NCBI RefSeq assembly: GCF_014633365.1
Contig: NC_068349.1
Location: forward strand, 35,664,753 to 35,728,752
DNA length: 64,000 nt
Direction of reading: 5' to 3'
Source of the DNA: Diospyros lotus
Taxonomy: Eukaryota; Streptophyta; Magnoliopsida; Ericales; Ebenaceae
The first letter of the stretch is position 1; every line of letters begins with the position of its first letter. A model generated the notes under the pieces. The model was not told the DNA's origin, searched no databases, and saw only the letters and a program-made list of their open reading frames with translations. Made by a program: the position numbers and the translations under genes. Shown here one piece after another: positions 24,601-38,100 of this stretch.

Positions 24601-27600
24601 CTGCGACTTCCACCGCTGCCACCTATTTCTGCATCTTCCGCTGTCGCCTCCTATCGCTATTATCATCGCCAACCTCTAGTAGGTTTCCAGTAGCGACCAC
24701 TTCGCTGCCATTGCCTTTTGACGTTGGCTGACCTCTCATGACCGTTGGTCTTCTACGACCTTAGATCTAGCCACACCTTCTTAGATCTAAATTGTTGCCG
24801 CCAGTATCTCTTGCTCGTGTGACCATTGCGCTTTTCCGGTGAGCTCCAGGTGGTCGTTGCTGCTTCTCGCACATCTCACAGTCGTGTCAACTGCCATAAG
24901 CCCATATTCTCAATCGCTTTATGCCATCACCATCCGTAGCCGTCATGTCGCAGTCGCTATTGCCATCTCATTGAATCTGCCTCTTTGCCTCCCTGTCTCG
25001 TCGAATCTGCCTCTTCGTCGCTCAAATTTGGTCGTTCTTGTCTAGATCCGGCAGTTCTCGTGTAGATTCGGCTGCCACTTGCCAAGATCCAGTCGTTGTT
25101 GTTGCCCAGATCCGGCCATTTTCTCTAGCCATCGCCTCCAGGTCAGGTCGTTGCTGCCCCTCTTGCCCAAATCCGGTCCCTGCTGCTTAGATTCGTTCCT
25201 AACTCGCCCAGATCTGATCGCGCCTTGCTCAGATCCAACTGTGCCTTGCCCAGATCTGGCTATCGACTCTCACCGAATCTCCCTTACTGGATCTGTCTCT
25301 TCGTCTTATGGTCTTTCGCTGGATCTGCCTCTTTGGTCTCTCGTCGGATCTGCCTCATCAGCTACTGGCTCTTTGGCCATCATTTCTTAGATCTGGTCGT
25401 CAATCCCTCAGATCCGGCCATCGTTCTTCTGATCCGGTCACTATCGTTCAGATCCAATCGCCCTTCGCTCATATTCGACCATCGTTCTTCAGATCTGGTC
25501 GCTCCTGTCTAGATCCATGTTGTTCCCGTCCAAATCTCGCGGTTGCTTATTAGATCTTGTGGTTAGTTTCTTAGATCTCGTCTCCTTCCAACACGACTCT
25601 CAAATCGGCGTGCTTTCAGATCTCGCGGCTGCTTATCAGATCTCGTGGCTAGTTTCTTAGATCTCGTCTCCTTCCAACGTGGCTCTCAAATCGACGTGCC
25701 TTCAGATCTCGCGCCTGTTTCTCTTTCCAGTGCGTCTCTCAAATCTTGCAGCCTCTTCTCCAGATCTTGTGCATCACACAAGTCTCACGTCGTCTCAGCA
25801 TCGCCAATTTGCCATCATCGTCGTCGCCGCTAAGATCTGCCTCCAGTCATCGCCTCTGTAGCCTCCAATCGCCGGTTGCCTCTGTTACTCGTTTATGGCC
25901 GACCCAAAGTGATCGTCGTCTACAACAATAACTCCATGTGCCCTCAAATAAACTACATTTGTAACAAGCTTGGCACATATGATATATATGTTCCAGCTTG
26001 AGAGGAGTGTGAGATTTAGGGTTTATCTTATGTTATAACCTATTTAATATGTGTATAGATAGGTGTATAATCTAGTTATTTGACGAGGAATTTATTTCCT
26101 CGAACTAGGGTTTGGCTCTCTCTAAGTTCTCTAATTCAATAGTTTATACTATTATTTCAAAATACATTAGGATCAATAATAGCATAGTTTCAACTATCAA
26201 TTAGCTAGCAATCAATCAATCAAAGATTGTAGCCAACAAACATCCCAAGTTTATAGCTATCAACAAATAAAATATCCCTTTTGTTTAAGGGGGCATTTGG
26301 AGTGTAAGCCCAAGAAAAATGGCACTACTGTACAAGGCCTGAATAGCTTAATAGCTGGACATTACTTCTATATTTTATAGTTTTTATTATTTTGAGAAGA
26401 TCATTATCTATTAGTTTATATGCATGACACTAAGTTTGTATGTAGACAAAAGGAGATTTTATGAAATAGGGAACATGGTGAATTAAAAGTATTTAAAAAT
26501 ACAAAGTAGTTTTGCAACTCATTGCATGAGCTTTTTAAATTTGAATTTATTTGCAACTCTATTTCTTTCAGGTATTCTCTGTTGTGATACTTTTCAGAAA
26601 CATGGTTCTTCTTTTTTCCTTTTCTTTTTCGTCTGATATCTCATGACATACTTGTTCTTTCTGTGTGGTCTCAGGGTTATTGTATGAAATGCTCCGTTCC
26701 TCGAAAATAGCAGACTCAAGGACATCATGGAAGGCATGCATTCTTTTCTTTTCTTGTTTTGCTGGAACTTGCTTGAAAATATTATTCCTTTCTCAATCCA
26801 ATTTGTGTTTTCTTGATTTATTATTTGTGTTTAAACTTCTAAACATAAAAAAGATTGCAATTCTATAGTAGGTATATAAATGTTATTCCTTTCTGCATAG
26901 GTGATGTGTACCAATATTAAGACATTCTATATCTGCAGTTGCTAATGGGGCTGAGTAGAGATCAACATTGTGCTTGCCTTTTGCTAAATGGACCCCCCCC
27001 ACATATATATATATATATCTTTTACTCCACTATAACTCCTCCATTAAGATCAACCGATTCACTATTGGATCTTGTAAATTCATAGGCTTATCTTCGTTCT
27101 ACCAGGCAGCTGTCTATGAGAAACTTCTCCTTGTTATCTTCTAAACTTCACTCCTTATGCAAAAAGAACACAAAAATGTTCTTCCACATTGAAAAATTTC
27201 TTCATAGGCTATATATTAAATATGTTGAATCTTGAGTTGAAGATGATCCTTATGCTCATTTTTAAGCAATCTAGGAGGGTTAAACAACAACGAGTATAGA
27301 AGCATGTTTTTCCCTATCCTAAAGCTAGTTTATCCACATGGCTTAGTGGATCTATTTGTGAATTTGTTATCTTGTAGGCACATAAGTATCTGTATCATCA
27401 TTGTCTCCATGTTGCAGACTGCAGGAAAGCATTGTGAGACATATGGGAATCAATAAATTTTCTGTTCCCTAGAATGTATTTTTACTTTTGTGGATTTGTA
27501 CAGAGTGTGAAGGCACATAATACAAGAAACTTTGTATAAGCATCTGTCATACATTCCCAATTTCCAAAACTGACATGGCAAATAAAAGAAGGTATTTATC

Positions 27601-30600
27601 CCTATGTTATAAAACTTTGAGCTAACCACACAAGAAGAAAGCTATGATAATGGTCTTGAATCAGCATGGTTCATCTTCTACTATGTTTACATGAACACCC
27701 CACTCATGAACTTGGCATGAGCATTCAGGAAGATTGTTAATATATGCACACATGCATATATGCATATGGAATATTTGTGAGCCCTTGTATGTTTGTATAA
27801 AATCCTGCCTTGCAGATGTCATTTCCTACTTTTAAGGAATTTCTGATGTTGAATTCTACAAGTCATGTTGTGCTTAGGTATCCATGTTGATGTAGCATAC
27901 CTCTAGCTAGGGAAGACTAAGCTATTTTATCAGTTACACTGACTTGCATCTACCGATAGTAAATATCATTTCTTTAGGATAATTCAATTTTTGAAGAGGA
28001 GAGATTAGATTTTTAAAGTTTTCAAGTATGTAGACTAACAATAATTTTATCATTGAATCAATTCTTTGAAGTCATGCAATAGATATCTGTGACTGGTGAC
28101 TGTTGGTAGCAATAACTGTCAAAATGACGGAAAATTCAATCACATTTTCATTATAGGGTTATAGGAAATATATATACAACCTATTCTCCCATGTAGGCAG
28201 TTTCCTAATTTAGATTTGGAAATATTTACAATCTAGGATACAACTGAAAGTACAATCAAGATATAATCTCCTAGGAAAAAGATTTAGAATAGTAATATAG
28301 AAAGATAGACCAACTAGAGTCAATCCATATCAATCTCTGAATATGGACGGTAATCTCTTAGGTATCTCTAACACTCCCCCTCAAGGTGGCCGAGTAGACC
28401 TTTTATTAGGATGTCTGCAAGCTAATCTCTCGTAGGTACAAAGGGAGTGCAAATCAATCCACTATCTAGTTTCTCTTTGATGAAATGCCTATCCATTTCA
28501 ACATGTTTTGTCCGATCATGCTGGACTGGATTATGTCCAATCCTAATGGCTGATTTGTTGTCACAATAGAGTCTTATAGGAGCTATCAACTTGATCCTTA
28601 AGTCATCCAATAGTATCTTAATCCATAGTAATTCACATATTCCTAGGGCCATTGACCTGAATTTTGCTTCAGCACTAGACCGAGCCATAACATTTTGCTT
28701 TTCACTTCTCTAAGTCACAAGATTACCTCCTAGGAATGTGCAATATCCTGAAGTAGACATTCTATCAACAAATGACCCTACATAATCAATATCTGTATGT
28801 GCTTCGAGAAATAGCTCTTCCCCCTTTTTGAATAATATACCCATACCAGGAATTCTTTTGAGATAATGTAAGATCCTGTGCACAACCTTTAGGTGAGTCT
28901 CCTTAGGACTATGCATAAAGTGACTGGCCACACTCATTTCATAAGTAATGTTTAGCCATGTATGTGATAGGTAAATGAGTCTCCCCACTAGTCTATGATA
29001 AGATTCTTTGTCTATTACACCATCTTTAGGAACATCACCTAGCCTGTGATTAGGCTCAATAAGAGTGTTAATAGCCTTGCTACCCAGCATACCAGTGTCA
29101 GTTAACAGATAAAGTATATATTTCTGTTGAGATATAAAAATGCCCTCCTTAGAATGAACCACTTCAATTCTTAGAAAATACTTTAATCTGCCCAGGTCCT
29201 TTATCTCAAATTCCTTGATTAGGCATCATTTCAACATTTCTATTCCTTCTTGACAATGATATCATTCACATACACTAGTAATGCAATTACTCCCCCTATG
29301 ACCAAATGATGTACGAACAAGATATGATCACCTTGACTTTGTTTGTATTCCATACCAAACATAACTTTTGTGAAACAACCAAACCATGCTCTTGGTGATT
29401 GTTTCAGTTCATAGAGAGCCTTTTTTAACCTACGTACCACATTTTCCTAAGTTTCTAAGTCCCCGTGTAGAAAAACATTTTTTTACATCAAATTGTTGTA
29501 GTTGCAATTCAAGATTAACAACTAAGGACAATAACACCCTTACTGTATTCATCTTTGTTACAGGAGCAAAAATCCCTAGATAATTGACCCCATATGTCTG
29601 GGTACATCCTTTAGCAACCAACCTTACTTTGTATATTTCTAAGGACCCATTAGATCTATATTTCACAGTGAACACCCACTTACACCCTACTAGTTGCTTT
29701 TCCTTTGGTAATCTAACCAATTCAAGTTTGATTGTTCTCTAGTACTGCCATCTCTACCTCCATGGCACTCTTCTAGTTTTCATTACCTAATGATTTAGAA
29801 AGTCTTTGGAATTGGGATGGTGTTTAGGTTGGTGAGGAAAGCTTTATGCTTTGGAGACAAATTTGAGTAGGACATGAACAAGTGGAGAGGGTGTTTGGTA
29901 CAGGTCCTTGTTCCCTTTTTGATGGCAATAGGAAGATCAAGATCACTGAGATTAGGTTGATCACATGCATTCATGTCAGGATCAGGTGTAGGTGTAGATT
30001 TGATGGAGGATGAATTAGGTTCAGAAATAGGAATGCAAGGTTCAAGACTTGGTTTAGATATTGTAGCCTGCATAGGTGGAGGAGAGCTGGTACCTTTCTC
30101 CTTGAATACACCTGTAGTGGACCAAAAGAAGGTTGCAAATTTTCCCTTTGTATCATGCTTTGTGAGTCCTGTGAGATAGAGACTTGAGGAGTTAAGGAAG
30201 GAGAAGGAAGATCAAGAAGGAACAAGTCCCTGTCTCTATCTTCTAAGAAGGTAGTTTCCCCCTGAGGGTAAGGATGATTAAAGTAGGAACTGTCCTCCAC
30301 AAAACGTACATCAGCTGAAACAAAAACCTCTTAGTAGGAGGGTGAAAGCATTTATAGCCCTTTTGAGTGGAGGAATACCCAACAAAGATACATTTGAGAG
30401 CCTGAGGGTCAAGTTTGCTTCTATTGGGAGTGTAAATATGAATAAAACTTAGACAACCAAAAACTTTGGGAATGAGACCATTAGAAGTATTGAACCCAAG
30501 AAAGACCTTTATGAGGAGATGAATCAGACTATGAGAATCAAGACTTCCAGAAGGTAGCCGGTTAATAAGATATGTGGTTGTTAAGGCTACCTCTCCCCAA

Positions 30601-33600
30601 TATTGTTTTGGAACATTATTGTGAAAGAGAAGAGCTCTTGTGACAACTAACAAGTGACCATTCTTTCTCTCAACCACTCCATTTTGCTAAGGAGTATGAA
30701 CACAAGAAGACTCATGGATTATACCCCTCTTTTGGAAGAAAACAAACAGAGACTGATTAAAATAGTCTCTAGCATTGTCTGATTGAACTCTCTTTATTTC
30801 AATCCCAAACTGAGTTTTAATCATGTTATAGAAAATTAGAAAAATTGTGCACACTTCAGATTTAGCCTTTAATAGGTATAACCAAACTACACGTGGGCAA
30901 TCATCCACAAATGAGACAAACTATCGAGCCCCTGAGATATTAGGAGTAGGAGAAAGACCCCATATATCACTGTGAATCAATGTAAATGGAAGAGAACTTT
31001 TGTTATTATTAAGAGAAAACGAGACTCTTCTATGTTTTGCAAGCTCACACACATCATAATGAAAATCCCTAACATCTAATCCCTTGAATAATGAAGGAAA
31101 CAACAATTTAAGAACCCTAAAAGATGGATGACCAAGACAAAAATGATAAAGCCAAAGCCTATCGGATTTAACTAGGAATGATATAGGGGACACTCTCCTT
31201 TTATTAGTTTGTCTACTAAGGTCTTAAAGATAGTAAAGTCCATCTCTTTCCCTAGCATGCCCAATCATCCTTCTCATGTCCTGTGCTTAAAATTCATAAA
31301 ATGAGGGATAATAAATGACACGACAATCAACATTAGTGGTAAGTTTTTGAATGGACACAAGATTAGTGAAAATTTTAGGGACATGGACAACATTCTTTAG
31401 GATTAGGTTACTGTTTATAAGGACATCTCCTTAGCCAGCTACAGTTGTTAATGATCCATCAGCCATATTTATTTTCCTTGTGCTAGAACATAGTGTATAG
31501 GATAGAAACCAGTGTGAAGAACATGTTATATGGTTTGTGGCTCCAGAGTCAAGTATCTAGGTATTTGGAAGGGTTATATTTGAAGCATGAAAGGTAAGAG
31601 AAGAGGAATATATACCTGTGAAGGCTAGAGTGCAAGTACTTGTCCCAAGTTTCTTTTCTAGTGACCCCAATAGATTCCTTAGCTTCTCAATCTCCTCCTG
31701 GTTTAGCTCCATTGTATCTGCTTAATCTGGAGCTTTTCCTTCAATAGGTTGTTGACAACTGGCCACGAATACTTGGTAGTCCACCCTTGGTTTACCATGG
31801 AGTTTCTAGCACTTCTCTATGGTATGCTAGGGCTTCTTGCAGTATGTGCACCATAAGGTGTCCTTGTTCATCATTTTGGATGAATCATAAACCTTCCTGT
31901 CCTCTCTGTAGGAGTAGTCTCAAGCATCATCCCTCTTCGTCCTTCCTCTACATGTACAATTGATATTACCTCATTTAGAGAAGACAAATCTACCTTTCCA
32001 AGTATCTGGACTCTCACTACATCAAACTCCAAGTTTAAACCTGCAATAAAATCATAAGTCCTCTCTTTTTCAACAAACCTTTTTTGTATAGCGACATCTT
32101 CATTGCACTTTGTAACGCCCCGTTTTCTGAGCGCATTATAACTCAAGACAATTCTGGGATTATTTTTTTTTTCGTACTACTAAAACTAAGACTAAACCAT
32201 ATCATTGCTCTTATACATCCCAAAATTTCCATTTATTTATCTCCAAGGAGAATTATCATAAACATTGAATGCGGAAGCTAGAATCAAACATAATATCATA
32301 ACATTAATCAAAAATCAGCTCTTACATCACGAGAACATAAATTTCTTAGCATGACTTAATCATAAGTTCTCAACTAACATTAACCCTAAATAGGGTTTTA
32401 CATCATCTTTTCTCAAACATTTAGAATTCGAAGTAGCTGAACTTAAATACATGAGCTCATAACATACGTTCAACTGATCATACAACTCATCATGCACTTT
32501 GCTAAGTGCCATTACATGCCTCATTCATCCTCGTTTCTGCTACTATCTTCATCTGGAATGTTTGAATATTCTAGGGGCAAAACCCAGGTTAGATGATGAA
32601 TCATTTAAGTAAGGATATAAAACATTTAATGCTCATGTATGTATGCAATGCACATAACATCATAACTCTCATGTTTGGGTTGACTGCACCTTAAGATTAC
32701 CCGCCATTTTTTCAGTCTCCCTACCAGATCGAGGTGTATGGGTGCACCCTTGGCAAAGTAACGGAGCCAATACCTAATCTCAAACCCATGCAACGTATGA
32801 CCGTGAATCTCATTATGCTCATATGCATACTTTGTCATCAATACATGTAAATGCAATCTACATGAGATACTCACATCAAGGCATGACAACATGATAAAAT
32901 CATTTACGTAAAATCAGATTTGGATCGAACCACTTACAAACCAAGTATTTTCATAAAACTAAATTCAGTTGGGAAGTACCACTTACCTTGTAAAAAGATA
33001 ATTTTGCCCCTAACGAAATTTTGTCTCAAAATTTGAGTCGGACTTCCAATTGTACTCAATTATGAACCTTGACATACCCTGGCACCATAATTACTTAAGA
33101 AAATCAGATTTCTAATTTTTCTAATTTCTCCAATTTCCTCCTATTATTTCTTCAAAATTATGAAATAAATACTTTCTCGTAAAATTTTCTCAATTTCTCT
33201 TCACAATAATTCCTAAAACAATATTCCTAAGCCCTAGAAATTTTCTCATAATTTTTAAAATCCATGCTCTATTTATTTCTCATTTTCTCTTTAATTTTCA
33301 AGCATCTATTTCCTCAAAAATCCATAATAAATACTAATCATGCATTTCTCTACCAATTTCGCCATCAAAAATTCTAAAATATCATTTCAATATTTTTGAA
33401 ATTTTTAAAGAAATTTTTAAAAATAACTTACCTTTCCGTGGAGCGATTCAGTATTCTTCAATATTGCGATGAAATCTCGATTTGCGTATCCAACAACGCC
33501 TTTTGCCACAAATTTTCACACAAACTACTAAATCTAGCCTATAGAATTTTTCTAGAAATTTCTTGGTATTTTTCTCTCTCTATTTTTTTTTCTTTCTCTT

Positions 33601-35122
33601 TTCCAAACCTCTCTCTCATTCTCAAATCTTTTTTTCTTACAACATTTCTCTTTCTAATCTAAGTCCTCAAACCTTTCAAGTTTTCTCTATTTATAGAAGG
33701 TTGAGTTAAGCTTAGCATAATTATAGTGACCTACTATCTTTAATTATTTTGTCATATTTTATAATTATTTTTCACTAAATCTAACTAAAAATCCTTAATT
33801 ATTTATCCACACCTTACTTTGTCTCCCACATTTCTCAATTATTTCACCCATCATCTTTGATTATTTGTCCACACCTTATTTTGTCTCCCACATTTCTCAA
33901 TTATTTCACTCATCATCTTTAATTATTTTGTCATATTTCTTAATTATTTTTCACTAAATCTCACTCATAATCTTTAATTATTTGTCCACACCCTACTTTG
34001 TTTCCAACATTTCTCAATTATTTCACTCATTATCTTTGATTATTTGTCCACACCTTAATTTGTCTCCCACATTTCTCAATTATTTCACCTATTATCTTTA
34101 ATTATTTTGTCATCTTTCTTAATTATTTCCCACTAAATCTCATCCATAATCTTTAATTATTTCTCCACACCCTACTTTATCTCCCACATTTCTCAATCAT
34201 TTCATCCACTATCTTTAATTATTTTGTCACCTTAATTATTTTTTTTTCACTAAATCTTCTTTTAAATAGATTATTATTTAATTCATTAATTTTAAGCCTA
34301 TTTTTTTAGCCTACTAACTCTAAACCCATTTAGTTAGTTTAACCCATTTACGCCTTTATTTTTTTTCAACTTAGCCCATTAGTTTTCTCAATTATGATCT
34401 CTAATTGATGTCAAAAATATTTTAAATATAAAATTAATTATTATTATTATTATCAAAATACTAGGATATTACACACTTCATCTGAATGCATTGGTAGTGA
34501 TCCAATTCTTACCACAAAGTTTACAAGAGATTTGCATACTTGGTGATGGACCGAGATCCTTGCTTGGTGGCTACCACTCTGGTCTTGATCTCATAGATCT
34601 AAGCAACATCATGAACTTTAGAGTAAGTGAGCTTCACAGCATCCCAAATCTCCTTAGCAGTCTTTAGGAACATGACAGTGTCACTAATCTCAGGCATCAT
34701 GGAATTCTAGAGCTAAGACATAATCAACGAGTCCTTTTTATCCTAGGCTACATACATAGGATCGTCCTCCTTAAGCCCAGTTCCAAGTAAGTAACTTAGC
34801 TTCCCTTTGCCCTTCAGGAATGTCCTGATCAATGGAGACCACTTCAAGTAGTTTTTTCCATTCAGCCTATAGCTCTCCATTGGACATTGCATCATTCTTG
34901 GAATTTCCAAGAAAATGAGCTTTTGTTGTGCTGCAGGATTCAATGGAGTTCATCATGGTCATAAGCAAGGGCAGAGCCACTACCCTCATTGGGCCATAAC
35001 TTTTTTATTTTTATTTTATTTTTTACAAAGGCCCAGGGGAACCAAGCTCACCCTATTAGGGCTCCCACTCCCATCTTTCTTTCTCTTCTTCTTCTTCTTC
35101 TTCTTCTTCTTCTTCTTCTTGT

Positions 35123-35178
<56 letters not shown>

Positions 35179-38100
35179 AGCGCATTTCTGTAAATCACCA
35201 ATTTTGTGAAATCCAACTGTTTGATCTTAGATCCGACCGCATTTTCACCATGAAAACAACCCTGATTTACAAGAAGGGTCGACTTTAGTTTCATCAGTCC
35301 TATTTTCAGATAGATTTGTGATATATATATGTATATATGCGTGGTTGGGTTTGGCCAAAAGTTTAAGCTCAAATCTATGAAGATTCAGCCATTGGATTTT
35401 ACTGGGTTTTGGGTATGTTGGTCGATGGGGGTAAGGGTGTCGGGTGGTTGCCACTGATTGCCAGAAAACCACTGACCATGATAACCGGTGCCGACTGATA
35501 GTGTTTTTCCGTTTTGATCGAAAATTAAAAACTAGACCTACGACAATCCAGCCATTAGATCTTGGTCATTTTTTGATATATTAACCCCATTGGCTTGGCA
35601 TTTCAAGCGGTAGGATTTGATCGTGGAAATTGCCGGCCGGCGGTGGCAACAGATGTGGCTGGTATCGGCTATTTTTCTTAGATATAAAATATTAATTATG
35701 GATATAAAATATTAATCATTGATTGTTTATGCAAATGTTGTTTAATTTGTAGGAAGATATGGAGATATATTTTAAAAGAAAATCTCTATTTTCAATTGGA
35801 GAAAATGGGTAGCATCGATCTGCAAAGTGACTTGCCTTGCCACACAATTGACAGTAGATACATCTGTTAGAGTTTTTGCCACGACCTCTACCACCTCTAA
35901 AACCATTACCACCTCCTCGATTAACAAATCCTCCTCTATTATTATTAGATCCTCTACTACTCTCAGCAGTATAATATGACGCCACATCTGCACTCAAAGG
36001 TGCAAAAACATCAAAATTAAGAGTTGTTAAAGGTTGATTCTTAGCAGACAATCGTTGTTCGTGCATCAGAAGTAGATATTAGACTTTTTCCAAGTCTATG
36101 TTGTCTAATTGATAGGTTATGAGACTCACAACAGTCTCATAATCCTGATCTAAACCATTTAGAATGGCCAGCAGTAATTCATTGTCATTCACAGGTTCTC
36201 TTATGGCTGCAAGTGCATGACCTATGGTTTTGATCTTCAAAACATTGTCATTAATGGACATACTATCCTTCTTAACAGACCATAATTGCTATTAAAGTTG
36301 AAAGGACTTTGCTAGTGTCTGCCTAGCATATAAATTCTCCAACAAAATCCATACCTCGGCCGATGATTCTAAATGTATCACCTGAGCGAGCACTTCTCCA
36401 CTGATTATGGAGAACAACTAGCCGAGTAAGAGTTGATCTGAATGGAGCCAATTCATGTACTCTAGATTCACCATAGTCTCATCGTTAGGAGCAGTCACAT
36501 TCTTCGGAGGAGTTGTTTTGTTCAGAAATGAAACAAGATCAAAGGCGCGAACAATGGCGAGAATTTGAGCCTTCTAGAAAATGAATTTCTAGTGTCTAAT
36601 TTCAGAGGAATATAACTAAAAGCCTTCGCAACTGCAGAGAAATCAGATTGCAAGGTAGCTGAAAGATTCAAGTTAGATTGACAACAAGGAGGAGAAGAAG
36701 AGGCAGTGCCAACAATTCGATCGAAAGCCATTAAAGAGGCTCTGATACCATGTGAAAACTTAAGCTAGGGCAAAACCAAACAAGACAGTTGAGAGAAAAC
36801 AAAACATATCGTGTATCTTCAATAACATGAATGAATACCACCGCATATAACAAATAAACAGTTGAGCTATTTATATGAATAGGTCAACATACACGGAAGG
36901 CAAACAATATAAAACAAAGTAAAGACAACAACATATAACTATATAACTAACAACTGAAACAACTTAAAACTGCCTCAATTATCTAATACTTCCACATTGT
37001 CTTCATCGTAGATTTTAGCTTCTTGTCCGTTTTCCACATAAGACGCCAATTGTTGTAACTCGAAAACTATGACAATAGAATTTGTAATGTAGGAAAGCTG
37101 GAGGTGAGGTAGAGCGAGGTTGACAGCTGGCAGGGGTCTGCTGGTGAAGATAGGCGTTGAGTAGCTCCGATCCCCGATATCTTGACTGGGGTCATAGATG
37201 GTCTTCTGGGGGTATCTTCGATATCGCTCGGGATTGGCCTCCTGTGTGCCTAGGGCATATCTGCACTCACAGGAATAGGTTAGAAGGCATACGGGGATTC
37301 CTCACCCGCGTATGCCCTCTGATGCTTAAGTCAATACCAATAGAAAAGCCATTCAAAAGACAAGTAAAGCATGTTATTATTAAATATGGAACAATTATAC
37401 CTTTCCTGACGAGAAAGTGTCAATCTCGGTACTGTTATAGAGTGCAATGGATAGACCTGCACATTAATAGCATTTGGATAGACTTCAGAAGAATCTCCCT
37501 TGGAGGGCCAGATTGCCTAGGGGGCCTTCCAAGAAAAGGTAAGCCTCATGGCGGGCTGTCGAAGCAGGGTCTCGTCCCCTAAAGGGACTTGCTCAAGCGC
37601 AGCTTCGGGATTGGTGGGAGATTTCTCGGGGTGATACTTACTTAACCATTGTTTTCTTAAGGGACATATCACATTCCACAAATGTATACATATTGTATTA
37701 CATTCTATAGACGTGTCACGCATGACATTATATAAACATTATATATATATCGTGTTGTGTGGATATAAGGACTTGAGGGTACATCATCAATTCATCATGA
37801 CATGCTAACACCATATCACAACCCATAGGCTCACTTACTCTGGCTGCCTCCCACGCTAGTATACATTCTTTATTTATACATATATATATATATATATATA
37901 TGTTAATTGGAGGGGAGAAATAGGGGAAGAAGCTCATGCAACATATATATATATATAATATATATATACATATCAGAAACAGGGGCGAGGAAGAAGGCCT
38001 CGCGGAGAGAAGCCTCTCGGGAAGAAATCTTCCCGAGATATGATTGGCCGAGGGGCCTCGCGCCTTTTGAAGAGAACACCAGCGGAGAGAGATGCTCCAT

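Larger units (their letters stand above)
21023..26141 (+). mobile_element. Copia B, LTR retrotransposon in intron 1
   Basis: LTRs 21023-21174 (152 bp) and 26008-26141 (134 bp), sharing GAGATTTAGGGTTTATCTTATG at the start. Perfect target duplication GTTTA at 21018-21022 and 26142-26146. The primer site TGGTATCAGAGC directly follows the left LTR; the tract CTTGAGAGGAG precedes the right LTR. The LTR ends are mutated (left begins TA, both end ATA). Confidence 0.9.

Noticed and set aside
24377..25931. Many overlapping frames of 60-103 codons in three phases
   Set aside because: Low-complexity AGATCYGG-type repeats lack stops in several phases; they lie inside Copia B and encode no domain.
33780..34240. 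Regularly spaced repeats resembling a CRISPR array
   Set aside because: The spacers are themselves repeated, so it is a higher-order tandem repeat in a plant LTR.
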